Positions 54,579 to 63,454 of a stretch of DNA of 64,000 nucleotides are shown piece after piece. The stretch comes from Stieleria maiorica. Lineage in GTDB: Bacteria > Planctomycetota > Planctomycetia > Pirellulales > Pirellulaceae. The stretch spans positions 5,826,402-5,890,401 of the forward strand of contig NZ_CP036264.1 of the NCBI RefSeq assembly GCF_008035925.1, given 5' to 3'. The notes under the pieces are model-generated. The model saw nothing but the letters and a program-made list of their open reading frames with translations. It did no database searches and was not told the DNA's origin. The position numbers and the translations under genes were made by a program. Numbering within the stretch: the first letter of the stretch is position 1; every line of letters begins with the position of its first letter.

Positions 54579-54668
54579 CAATCTAGCAACTCCCCCAATA
54601 AAGATCGTATCCGCTAGCAAATTGAAGCGAACTTCGTCGGAGCTGCCACACGGCGAGTTGAGCTGGAG

Positions 54669-56420
54669 TCAGGGCTCCAGGCCAATTCCACTCCCTCGGT
54701 GCCACTTTAGGATCGCCAGAAATTCTTCGACTGCTTCGGGGGCAGATTTCACACGCGAATGTGTTGCTTCAACGAGTCGCTCGGTTGTTGCATTTCTATC
54801 CCTCGCACTCTCGACCGAGACCACGCCGTCGGATCGCCCCAATGAGAGCGTCCAGCAGTGAGCTCCGATAATGGAATGGGTCACAACCCCACAGCGGATC
54901 GGCAACCTGTCAGAGGCTTGCAGGAGCTTGCTTTGGGGTTCAAGCAGATCCAGACTTGTAGGGATCCTGCGACGCACTTCGCGCGCAAACACGTCGGGGT
55001 TGGCGGTGATAAGCATCCGATGCATCCGCACCTCGTTTTCCGGCTCTTCAACGCAGGCCGAACCGATTCTGCCAATCAAGCGAGCTGCGAATTCTGATCC
55101 CCGGTGCGGCGTCGCAAAGTAGACAACCCGTGAGATTCTGGGTGATGGATCGAAAAAGAAGGTCTCGGCGAGGCGCTGACGCGTCATTGGAGTCATGGAG
55201 ACCTGGTCAAATGTACGGTCAGCGACGCTCCTCCATAACAGGTCACCGCTGGAAGTGATTTGCATTTTGGCGACGAGGCCTCCCATGCTGTGGGCTGCCA
55301 AAATCACGTTGGACAGTTGGGGGTCTCTTCCACAAGGATCGAATCTTCGGCACATGGTTTCAAGCTGGCTTCGCAACTCCGCTGCACTGCCTAGAAAAGT
55401 GCGGCCGGTCGGGTACTCGAAAACCCAGATCTGAAAACGCTCATCAAACCCGGGACGGGCTTTCAGTTCATTGACCATTTCGGCCCACGTGAAGCGGTCC
55501 GAAAGCAATCCATGGATGAATACGACTGGGATTTTACCTGGCTGATAGGGCTCAAGTGTGTACAGACGAGCACCCGAGATGCCCAATCTTGGCCCCGTCG
55601 CGAAAGGCTGCAGGAACCCCTCGAATACACCGCCTTGTCGTGTCGACAAGCGATAGACGATCGGCGCCGACAGATCCTTCGCAATCGGACACGGCATTGC
55701 ACCGACCTGGACGGTATCCACTCGCAACGGATCATAAAGCGCAATTGCAAGTGTCTGCCTCGACCAATTGAAGTGCTGAGAACACCTATCGGTGATGGGA
55801 TCAGGTTGTTGCGAATCCTCTAGCCTCATTGTTGCAGCAAAGACGCTCTCTCGTGGCCGGAATGACCGATCTTGCCGCCGGCAGCTTGAGACAACGAGCG
55901 GGATCCCTACGCCTGGACGGGCGTAGTACTTGCTCAGCTTCGCAGTCTGGTAATCCCCAACAGCAGAAAGGAAATCAAAGTCCTCAGCCTGCCAAACAAA
56001 TCCTCGATGACGGATAGGAATACGTACGACCTTGCCGCATTGGATCACCGTGAGTCCGCTACGTGGATCGAGTCGCCCGTACTGCTGGCCGGTGATGACC
56101 AGCTTTTGCAAGGAAGATTGATGCAATTGGCGGGCGCGACCGACCCGCTGATCACCAGTTTGAATTGGCACCCCGTCTGCGTTGATAGTCAGTCGCGCGG
56201 CTGCAAAGAAAAAGTCGACACAAGACTCGTCGGCCCGATCTTGTAATTCGATCGCGTATGCATATATCCGTTCGACTTCGGATAGATCATCACGAGAAGA
56301 CGCATTGCTGGCGGGCAGTGCGAAGGTCGGCGAACGCCAGATGTCACGTGCGCAGGCTCTCCCACCCGGTCCAGCAAACCAGAGCAGCTGGAGCAGAAGG
56401 AGCACGGACCGATTCAGCAT
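54669..56420 (-). CDS. Secreted lipase-like alpha/beta hydrolase
   Basis: This is 583 residues from ATG 56420 with a signal peptide (LLLLQLLWFAGPGGRACA). The N-terminal 300 residues are unknown and include a few Cys. The C-terminal half is an alpha/beta hydrolase: PVVFIHGLLSDRFTWAEMVN (oxyanion HG), ILAAHSMGGLVAKMQIT (nucleophile Ser in HSMGG), then VVYFATPHRGSEFAARLIG and a late GAHCWTLSLGRSDGVVS with candidate acid/base residues. It may cleave a lipid or ester outside the cell. By eye its codons are more AT-rich than the neighbours, and it lies between copies of the family G repeat, consistent with recent transfer. Confidence 0.82.
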   Translation of the reverse strand: MLNRSVLLLLQLLWFAGPGGRACARDIWRSPTFALPASNASSRDDLSEVERIYAYAIELQDRADESCVDFFFAAARLTINADGVPIQTGDQRVGRARQLHQSSLQKLVITGQQYGRLDPRSGLTVIQCGKVVRIPIRHRGFVWQAEDFDFLSAVGDYQTAKLSKYYARPGVGIPLVVSSCRRQDRSFRPRESVFAATMRLEDSQQPDPITDRCSQHFNWSRQTLAIALYDPLRVDTVQVGAMPCPIAKDLSAPIVYRLSTRQGGVFEGFLQPFATGPRLGISGARLYTLEPYQPGKIPVVFIHGLLSDRFTWAEMVNELKARPGFDERFQIWVFEYPTGRTFLGSAAELRSQLETMCRRFDPCGRDPQLSNVILAAHSMGGLVAKMQITSSGDLLWRSVADRTFDQVSMTPMTRQRLAETFFFDPSPRISRVVYFATPHRGSEFAARLIGRIGSACVEEPENEVRMHRMLITANPDVFAREVRRRIPTSLDLLEPQSKLLQASDRLPIRCGVVTHSIIGAHCWTLSLGRSDGVVSVESARDRNATTERLVEATHSRVKSAPEAVEEFLAILKWHRGSGIGLEP

Positions 56421-57088
56421 GCCATGGACAGACAAAGTATGATCTCGAGTACCCAAGAACCTTGACATCCATGTCAGACGCCCCGCGGAAAGTTTCGCGG
56501 AAGACGTCGCCGGGAGCGGAACAAGACCGGCCCGGGAGATGTGTATCGGCGCCGATTGAACGCGCCACAAAAGTTTTTGCCATCGTCACATTTAAAAGAA
56601 GTCCACGGTCTGCGCAACAAGTTCCGGTCGCACGGACGACACACTCCAACCCCACCTTCCAAGTGGTGCCACCCATCTAACTATGCCCCTTCCGTTTGGC
56701 ATTCGCTAATTGTTCGGGCGCGCAGCCCCCCGGAGCCTTCAGTCATGGTGTTCGCGGTTTCTCAAAGCACAGGCAGCCGCACGACCAGCTCATTTTACGA
56801 GCCGCCAGAGATTCTCCCGCGCAGGGCAATGCGGCGGCGCTGAGGAGACCACCGGTGCTGCACGGCGGAGGATCTTTCGATCATCCAGCAGATCGCCTAG
56901 AGACATAACCGCTGAGCAGATTGCTCCGCAGAAGATCGCGGCCGCGCATCGACGGTTGGTGATCAAGGCTCAGACGCGTCGCCCTGCCCTCGTCACTCCC
57001 TTGCGGCCGACCGCGGGACTGCCGGAAAGTGTTCCGCCGCGCGACCCCACAGCGATTCGAAGGCGTCACCTGCCGCACACCATCACTT
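56421..57088. other. Gene-free segment carrying the left family G end
   Basis: This 668-bp stretch lies between the hydrolase start and the transposase stop. GTGGTGCCACCCATCTAA occurs at 56663-56680. After it, open frames exist on both strands, but none has a recognisable domain or convincing composition. The segment may be part of the mobile unit. Confidence 0.6.
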
Positions 57089-58321
57089 TCACGCGGCGAA
57101 GCATTGGGCGACGCTCCGCTGCCCCTTGGACCAGTGACGGCCGGTCGATTCAGCGAACTTGCCCATCGCGCTCGGTGATCCCGCGCAACAGCTCTGGCCA
57201 AAGTACCGCTTGAAGTTCCATACCAAGTCACGCCACATCGACAGATCGATTCCCAATCGGGTCAGCACCGACTGCATGCCCTCGGGAACTTCGCGCCCCG
57301 ACCCTTCGTCACTTTGCTTGGCCGTCCACCGCAGCAACTTCAAATAGTCGCCCCAGTCCAGATCCAGAAACCCCTTGTCACTGGCGCGCACGCCGCCTTC
57401 GCTGAGCTCTGGGTCACTCGCCGGCTTCTTCCCCAGCCGAAACGGCGCCAGCCAGCCGTCACGCCGAATCCGCTTGCCGGTCGGATTGACGCGTTTCTTC
57501 TTGCGTCGCTCCTTCAACGCTTCGACCGGCGTTTCGCGAATCGTTTTCCCTGCCTCCGCCGTGTCAACGGGAACCAAGTCAAACGCCGCTGAGTCGATCT
57601 GGTCACCTTGATCTGCTTTGATGCGGTCGTAGGCCGAGGTGTGAGGGGCCTGATCCGGCGTTTCCGCCATCGCCGCCCGAACCGGATTCAGGTCCACGTA
57701 CATCGCACAGGCCAGCAAGCCCGCTTCATCGGCAATCGCCTGCGCCTTGAAACGGCCCTCCCAGAACCGTCCCGTGCATTCATCCTGTTTGTTGGCCATG
57801 CGGGCGATCGGTTCACTCAGTGCACGCATGAACCAGGACAGATCCGATAGTCGATGTCGAATCTCTGCCAGCCTTTCCTTGTCACGTGCCAAAGTGGCGA
57901 CATCATTTTCGGTCGGTTCGGCGAGGTGTTCTTCCAATCGCCGCCCGGGGAAGACTCTTAGCCAGCGAATCGCGACCTCCTGATCCGACCAGGCTTGAAC
58001 GACGTCGGGGCGATTGCGAAGGATCAGGTGCATGTGATTGGAGAGGATGGCGTAGGTCAGCACATCGACGCCAAAAACCGAAGCGAGGGCCTCCATCCGC
58101 CGCCGGATCCATTCACGGCGAAAGCCGTAATCCTTTCCGGTCTGCGGATCCACGCCGGCCAGATAGGCCCTTCGCACGCACCGCTGCACGCAGTGCATCA
58201 TCGAAATCTCCGCCGGATCAAACTGCTCCGACCGCAATGCACGTCCCATGGTTGTCCCCCCCAAAAGTGAGTCCGGCAATTCTAGCACTCACCCCCCGAT
58301 GGTCAATAGATGGGTGGCACC
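56664..58321. mobile_element. Putative IS200-like/RAYT mobile unit with 15-bp inverted ends
   Basis: The left end GGTGCCACCCATCTA (56664-56678) and right end TAGATGGGTGGCACC (58307-58321) are exact reverse complements of each other and bracket the Y1-transposase gene. A second partial right-end copy follows (58325-58340). The same core without the transposase occurs three times at 54.5 kb. This resembles REP-associated tyrosine transposases (RAYTs) with their cognate REP sequences rather than a classical IS with terminal repeats and target duplications. No direct repeat flanking the unit was found by eye. Confidence 0.6.
57089..58249 (-). CDS. IS200-like Y1 (HUH) transposase, REP-associated type
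   Basis: This is 386 residues from ATG 58249. The HUH motif is in AILSNHMHLILRNRP (H72, H74), and the catalytic Tyr is in ACAMYVDLNPVRAAM (Y184). Both are typical of the TnpA_REP branch. The extended C-terminus (about 200-386) contains KERRKKKRVNPTGKRIRRDG (basic) and a late QSVLTRLGIDLSMWRDLVWN segment, seen in the larger planctomycete members of this family. It would nick and rejoin single-stranded DNA at REP-like hairpins. The reading frame is intact. Start upstream at 58288 is not needed. Confidence 0.92.
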   Translation of the reverse strand: MGRALRSEQFDPAEISMMHCVQRCVRRAYLAGVDPQTGKDYGFRREWIRRRMEALASVFGVDVLTYAILSNHMHLILRNRPDVVQAWSDQEVAIRWLRVFPGRRLEEHLAEPTENDVATLARDKERLAEIRHRLSDLSWFMRALSEPIARMANKQDECTGRFWEGRFKAQAIADEAGLLACAMYVDLNPVRAAMAETPDQAPHTSAYDRIKADQGDQIDSAAFDLVPVDTAEAGKTIRETPVEALKERRKKKRVNPTGKRIRRDGWLAPFRLGKKPASDPELSEGGVRASDKGFLDLDWGDYLKLLRWTAKQSDEGSGREVPEGMQSVLTRLGIDLSMWRDLVWNFKRYFGQSCCAGSPSAMGKFAESTGRHWSKGQRSVAQCFAA

Positions 58322-58380
58322 TAAATAGATGGGTGGCACGAGATAGATGGATGAGGTGCTTGGGCCGGTTGCGCGGTCTG

Positions 58381-59712
58381 CTAGCGGTCGTCAGCGACTA
58401 GCTCACTAATCCGGCTTTCGAGTGCCTCGGCCGAGTCAAATCCGACGCTGTAGTCGACCACCGTTCCTTGGCGATCGACAAAGAAGGTCGTCGGGTAGGC
58501 GCCAACAAAGTACGCGTTCGATGCGACCTCACCTCCCCCAAGCACGATCGGATGCTCCAACCGGTTCTGCGCCGCGAACTCGGCCACCACGTCCGGTGCT
58601 TCGTCGTACCCATTGACCGCAACGATCGCGAAACGACCTTCGTATTTCTGATTCATCCGAGTTAAATGCGGGGCTACTTGGCGACACGGCCCGCAAGCGA
58701 CACCCCAGAAGGTCACCAGCGCCGGCCGGCCACTGATAAACCGACTCAGCTCCAATCTGCCCCCGCCCAAAAGATCCAAGTCGAACGTGGGTACCGTCTG
58801 TCCGATCAGTTTTTCCGGCGCCCCTCCTCCCGGAGAATGGACATACCCGATCGATTCGAACCCTAACGTTCGCGCCAATGCCATCGCCGGTGAAGGACGA
58901 TACCGTTTTTGCTGGGATTGGATAAACTCAAACAGGGGACCCTCCGTGACATTCTCCGGAATGGTTGGCGGTCGGCGGGCATCAAAGAGCTGTTCCACCA
59001 GCTCCCGCCCCGCGTCGGTACTATGCACCCGGAATAGCAGCTTCTCTTTCGCCGGCCCCAGCCCCATTGACCGGACCGCACGCTCAATCACAGAGCGGAG
59101 TTCGGGTGACAAATCCATCTGCCGACCATCAAACGGCTGCTTAATCTCGATCACACCATCCGCATCGCCGATGGCAAGGCGGGACAGTTTGGTACGAATC
59201 GGATACGCCTTGATCCATCGATCAGCAATGATCGGTTCGACATTGGACTCCGAATCGTCACGCTGCCCTAACGCCGCATACTGGTCCGCCCAACGAACCG
59301 AGGTGTTGACTTCCGAGATGAAAACGGATCGAAATCCTGCCGCTCGGCTGATTCGGTCAAGCGTCTTCTTGATCTCCGTGCGAACCGGCCCCGTAACTTC
59401 GACGGGAAAATGGAATCGCATCACCAGCTTCAACTCTTCCGGTGCGACCGCGGCAACCCTCCGCAGTTGTGACGCCAGCCCCGATCGGTCAACGGCATCG
59501 GAATCAAATTTGGAATCAACCAGAAACGCATTGCAGTCAACAATCGCAAACGCGCTCGCCGTGGCTGATATTTCGCTCCGCTGCGCCTCGGTACGAATAG
59601 CCGCCGCAAAAAACGGCAGCACTTTGCCTCCTTCATCGCCCCGCGCCAATGGCGAAACAGCAACGACGAGCACGCTAAGGCCTGTCAACCAAACCGTCGA
59701 TCGACGCTGCAT
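58381..59712 (-). CDS. Secreted protein with C-terminal TlpA-like thioredoxin domain
   Basis: This is 443 residues from ATG 59712 with a signal peptide (VWLTGLSVLVVAVSPLARG). Residues 30-290 are an unrecognised region (possibly BlaR1/M56-associated-like or a planctomycete-specific domain). Residues 305-443 are a TlpA/AhpC-TSA domain: IGQTVPTFDLDLLGGGRLEL, then ALVTFWGVACGPCRQVAPHL with redox CGPC, then GAYPTTFFVDRQGTVVDYSV. It would act in periplasmic thiol reduction, for example in cytochrome c or disulfide maturation. Single gene. Confidence 0.88.
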   Translation of the reverse strand: MQRRSTVWLTGLSVLVVAVSPLARGDEGGKVLPFFAAAIRTEAQRSEISATASAFAIVDCNAFLVDSKFDSDAVDRSGLASQLRRVAAVAPEELKLVMRFHFPVEVTGPVRTEIKKTLDRISRAAGFRSVFISEVNTSVRWADQYAALGQRDDSESNVEPIIADRWIKAYPIRTKLSRLAIGDADGVIEIKQPFDGRQMDLSPELRSVIERAVRSMGLGPAKEKLLFRVHSTDAGRELVEQLFDARRPPTIPENVTEGPLFEFIQSQQKRYRPSPAMALARTLGFESIGYVHSPGGGAPEKLIGQTVPTFDLDLLGGGRLELSRFISGRPALVTFWGVACGPCRQVAPHLTRMNQKYEGRFAIVAVNGYDEAPDVVAEFAAQNRLEHPIVLGGGEVASNAYFVGAYPTTFFVDRQGTVVDYSVGFDSAEALESRISELVADDR

Positions 59713-59768
59713 CACTTCACTCCACAAAACCAATTCAGATCAGATCGACGCGTTTCTACGGTCCGCCC

Positions 59769-61244
59769 CTATTTCACGTTCTCTTTCTTCCCGCCGGGTC
59801 GCTTTTGCGATTTCGGCTTCGCCCCCGAATCGCGACGCCGAAACGCTTCCATGGCTTCCGCGCGACTCTTTCCCTTGTACCGACCTTGATGCGCCAGCGC
59901 GTCGAGTTCCGTCTCGACCCCTTCGTCTCCCTGCGATTGCATCCATTGGCGAAGCTGCCCCTTGAGCCGCGTGACGACTTCAATGTGTTGGGGATCGTCG
60001 ACGATGTTGTTCATCTCCAACGGGTCGACGTCACAATCGAACAACTCGAATTCGGGACGGTATTGGTACTTCCGCACCAACTTTGCCGCTTCGGCGTCAC
60101 CGCCCCTCCCGGCCTGGACCATCGATTGAAAATAATCCGCCTTGGTACAAGCGTTGGTAAACTTCGTCTCGTGGTTCAGATTCCAAATCAGCCGATACCG
60201 ATCGTCACGCACCGAACGGATCGCATAGGCGTCGCTGCCGTTGATGATCCCCCGCGTCGTCATGATGCCATAGGTGACTGACTTGTGAGTGTCGGTTTGC
60301 CCCGTCAACACCGGGACAAAACTCTTTCCGTCGAGCACCTCCGCCGGCTCCCCACCGGCCGCTTCAACAAACGTCGGCGTGACATCGACGTATTCCACCA
60401 TCGCGTCGCTGACCGCCCCCGGTTGCACCCGCCCCGGCCAACGCACGATCATCGCGGACTGCAGCCCATTCCCATAACACGTCCATTTGGCAAACGGAAA
60501 CGAATTACCCTGCTCGGAGACGACGACCACCAAGGTGTTGTCAGCCATCTCATGCTTGTCGATCAGTTCCAAAATCTGACCGACCTGGTCGTCATAATAC
60601 GTGATCTCGGCCAAGTAGCGGCTGAAGTTCTCCCGCATGACAGGCGTGTCCGCCAAGTACGGTGGAAGCTTGACCTGCTCCGGCGGATACCGCGACGCAT
60701 CCCCCTTGTTCCACGGTGAATGCGGTTCATTGGAACACGCAAACAAACAAAACGGCGTCGACGATTCAGCGCATTCCGAAAGCAACTGATCGATCGCCGA
60801 CATATCCGGGTTGTTCTTCACCCCACTGTATTCGAACGGAAACACTTCTTTCGGGTCGATGTGCGTTTTTCCGGACAATGCGACGCGATAACCCAACGGT
60901 TTTAGATAGTGGACGATGCTCTGCGTCCCCGCCTTGGCAAACGTGTGGTTGGGATACGCCCCCGACTTGACCGGATACAAACCGGTGTAAATGTTGTGCC
61001 GCGTCGGCGAACACATCGGGGCGGCTTGAAAACACCGCGTGAACTTCATTCCCTGTTCGGCCAACGCATCGATGTTTGGCGTGTGAGCCTGGCCGCCGTA
61101 ACACCCGATGTCACGAAACGTACAATCATCGGCGATGACAAAGACCAGATTCGGGCGCGCGGTGGCCGCATCACTCAACGCGGTCGGAAGCCACAATAAG
61201 GCGACCAGCGCGGCGATCGCGAATTGTTTGGAATGGGAGAGCAT
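59769..61244 (-). CDS. Secreted sulfatase (formylglycine type)
   Basis: This is a 491-residue sulfatase with a signal peptide (FAIAALVALLWLPTALSDAA). The metal site begins NLVFVIADDCTFRDIGCYGG (D39, D40). The modification motif is CSPTR (C78 to R82), where Cys is converted to formylglycine by FGE, so a formylglycine-generating enzyme must be elsewhere in the genome. Further family blocks are YRVALSGKTHIDPKEVFP and EQGNSFPFAKWTCYGNGLQS. The C-terminal tail is Lys/Arg-rich. Sulfatases of this type are strongly expanded in marine planctomycetes for algal sulfated polysaccharides. Confidence 0.95.
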   Translation of the reverse strand: MLSHSKQFAIAALVALLWLPTALSDAATARPNLVFVIADDCTFRDIGCYGGQAHTPNIDALAEQGMKFTRCFQAAPMCSPTRHNIYTGLYPVKSGAYPNHTFAKAGTQSIVHYLKPLGYRVALSGKTHIDPKEVFPFEYSGVKNNPDMSAIDQLLSECAESSTPFCLFACSNEPHSPWNKGDASRYPPEQVKLPPYLADTPVMRENFSRYLAEITYYDDQVGQILELIDKHEMADNTLVVVVSEQGNSFPFAKWTCYGNGLQSAMIVRWPGRVQPGAVSDAMVEYVDVTPTFVEAAGGEPAEVLDGKSFVPVLTGQTDTHKSVTYGIMTTRGIINGSDAYAIRSVRDDRYRLIWNLNHETKFTNACTKADYFQSMVQAGRGGDAEAAKLVRKYQYRPEFELFDCDVDPLEMNNIVDDPQHIEVVTRLKGQLRQWMQSQGDEGVETELDALAHQGRYKGKSRAEAMEAFRRRDSGAKPKSQKRPGGKKENVK

Positions 61245-61352
61245 GATTCGGTCGCGTAGGGGAATTGCAAATCGAACGGCATCGAGTGCCTGACGCGCAC
61301 GATTGTAGTCGATCCTCGCGACCGTCGAGTCAGCTCCGCATCGCGTTTTCGG

Positions 61353-62135
61353 TCAAGAATCTGCCGCTTCGACCGCCGCTTCGGATGGCAGCGCCGTGCG
61401 AATCGTCTTCAACACGTCCGACAGACGCGCCACGCGGGCATAGCGATCACACAAAGTCGCCAACGACGCCTCATGCAGCTCCGGCGTCACCGTCGCACAA
61501 CAGTCTTCTACGACCGTCACCAGATACCCCAAATCACAGGCGTCCCGGACCGTCGTTTCCACGCATTCGTTCGTGTACACGCCGACCACCATCAACGACT
61601 CAATCCCCATGTTGTTCAAGACGTAGTGCAGGTTGGTCGACGAGAACACTCCGCTGGCGGTCTTGTTGATCACGATCTCGTCCCGCGTTTCATCCGGCGC
61701 CACCATCTCGATGAATTCCGCATCACGCGAACCGGGCGCGGCCAGCAACCCCAATCGTCGATGCCCTTTGCTGCGGTCACGACCGTCCCGAGTGAGCGAC
61801 TGAATCCGTGTATGAATGACCTCCAATTGGCGAGCACGAAAGGCGTCCTGCAGCCGTCGGACATTGGGCAGCACCAATCGCTCCAGCCTGTCGAAATAAT
61901 ACTCCTGAGCCTCCAACGGCACGCCGCTATTCTCTGCATCGCGAAAGACGCCGTGACCGCGCGCCGCGTCCAAATACTGAATGTCGATGCAAAGCAACGC
62001 CGTGTGCCCCTCGACCAACAATTCCTCTCGCAAGGGATTGTCGACGATCGCCTCGTGATAGACCTCTCGAAGCGGGTCGACGTGAGACGGATCGTGATAG
62101 GGAGATACAAATGGCTCGGACGGATCTTGATTCAT
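61353..62135 (-). CDS. Isochorismatase-like cysteine hydrolase
   Basis: This is 260 residues from ATG 62135. Catalytic-type residues of the family are visible: Asp in ALLCIDIQYLDAARGHGVF, Lys in EIVINKTASGVFSSTNLHYV and Cys in VVGVYTNECVETTVRDACD. The family includes N-carbamoylsarcosine and ureidoacrylate amidases, fitting its position 37 bp after an N-carbamoyl-amino-acid-hydrolase-like gene. Exact substrate unknown. Last gene of a likely three-gene operon. Confidence 0.9.
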   Translation of the reverse strand: MNQDPSEPFVSPYHDPSHVDPLREVYHEAIVDNPLREELLVEGHTALLCIDIQYLDAARGHGVFRDAENSGVPLEAQEYYFDRLERLVLPNVRRLQDAFRARQLEVIHTRIQSLTRDGRDRSKGHRRLGLLAAPGSRDAEFIEMVAPDETRDEIVINKTASGVFSSTNLHYVLNNMGIESLMVVGVYTNECVETTVRDACDLGYLVTVVEDCCATVTPELHEASLATLCDRYARVARLSDVLKTIRTALPSEAAVEAADS

Positions 62136-62172
62136 GCGTTTGGTTTCCTTTTTCTTACAGTGCAACGCCGCC

Positions 62173-63426
62173 TTAGCGATTGGCCAAATCGATGATCGAG
62201 TGCAGCATCAGGTTCGCTCCGGCTTCAATGTCCGTCCACGATGTCCATTCGGCCGGCGAGTGACTCTGCCCATTCTTGCTGGGCACAAAAATCATTCCGA
62301 CCGGCACCATGCTACCCATAATCTGCGCATCGTGCGCCGCCCCGCTGTGCATTTGCAGGTGCAGCAATCCCAGCCGCTCGGCCTGCTGCAACAACCCGCT
62401 GACGATGCCCGCGTCGGCAGCGACCGGTGGCAAATAACTTTTTTGCTGGAACTCGAACATCAGGTTTCGGCGACGTCCGATCGCCGAAAGCGCCTTGCGA
62501 AACGCATTGCCAAGGTCGGCCAGGATTTCGGCGCTGGTGTCTCGAACATCGAGCGAAAACTCGACGATCCCCGGAACCGTGTTCGCCGCCCCCGGCAAGA
62601 TTTGCGCTTTGCCGATCGTCGCCCGGCTTCGGGCCGTGCCGTTTTCATCCAAAATTCGCGGGATGGCGTGGGCAAAGTCGGCCAGGCCCATAAACGCGTC
62701 GTGACGCATTTCCATGGGAGTCGTTCCGGCATGGTTGGCCTCGCCCTTGAGCGTGACCGACCACGTGAACAACCCGGTGATCTCATCGACAATGCCGACG
62801 GATTTTTGACCGCGATCCAACACCGGACCTTGTTCGATGTGCAGCTCCAAATAGCCGGCAATGCTCTCCGGATCGCGAGCCGCATCCAACGCGCCGAGCG
62901 GTTCCACGTCGTGGCGTCTCAGTTCATCGGCCAACAGCACGCCATCTAAATCCGACAGCGTGGCCAACGCGTCGGGATTCAATTGACCACAGACCGATTG
63001 CGATCCGAACATGCCGCCGAAGCGTCCTTCTTCATCGCTAAAGGCAATCAGTTCGACCGTCCGCCGGGGCACGATGCCGTTTTCGCGAAGACAACGCAAA
63101 CACTCCAAGCCGACAATGACGCCCAACGTCCCGTCCAACGGTCCCGCACACGGAACGGTGTCGATGTGCGACCCCACCAAGATTCTCGGATCATCGGTCG
63201 CCCCGGTGAGTTCGGCCGACACGTTCACCGCGCCATCGGTTCGTGGCTCAAAACCGGCCTGTTTGATCCGATTCTCCAGCCAGCGTTTACCCTGCATGTC
63301 GGCATCGGTAAATGCCATGCGGTAAATGCCCCGGTCGTCCTCGCAACGACCGATCTGGGCGAGTTCATGAATGTCGTTCTTGATTCGATCTAGCTTGACG
63401 CTCAAATCTATCGATGCCTGTCTCAT
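62173..63426 (-). CDS. M20 family amidohydrolase (N-carbamoyl-L-amino-acid / allantoate type)
   Basis: This is 417 residues from ATG 63426. It is a binuclear zinc enzyme of the hydantoinase/carbamoylase subfamily: ILVGSHIDTVPCAGPLDGTL (His, Asp), IAFSDEEGRFGGMFGSQSV (Glu), YLELHIEQGPVLD and KGEANHAGTTPMEMRHDAFM. The blocks are complete. It would cleave N-carbamoyl amino acids, ureidoglycine or allantoate, releasing ammonia and CO2. The upstream frame continues without Met to 63522 but has no family match. It sits between an asparagine-synthase-like gene (28-bp gap) and a cysteine hydrolase. Confidence 0.93.
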   Translation of the reverse strand: MRQASIDLSVKLDRIKNDIHELAQIGRCEDDRGIYRMAFTDADMQGKRWLENRIKQAGFEPRTDGAVNVSAELTGATDDPRILVGSHIDTVPCAGPLDGTLGVIVGLECLRCLRENGIVPRRTVELIAFSDEEGRFGGMFGSQSVCGQLNPDALATLSDLDGVLLADELRRHDVEPLGALDAARDPESIAGYLELHIEQGPVLDRGQKSVGIVDEITGLFTWSVTLKGEANHAGTTPMEMRHDAFMGLADFAHAIPRILDENGTARSRATIGKAQILPGAANTVPGIVEFSLDVRDTSAEILADLGNAFRKALSAIGRRRNLMFEFQQKSYLPPVAADAGIVSGLLQQAERLGLLHLQMHSGAAHDAQIMGSMVPVGMIFVPSKNGQSHSPAEWTSWTDIEAGANLMLHSIIDLANR

Positions 63427-63454
63427 CGAAGTCTGTCCCTTAGATGTCTGTCCC

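Noticed and set aside
56710-57213. 167-codon plus-strand gene beside the transposase
   Set aside because: The translation is Arg/Ser/Pro-rich with no domain, and the end runs antisense to the transposase.
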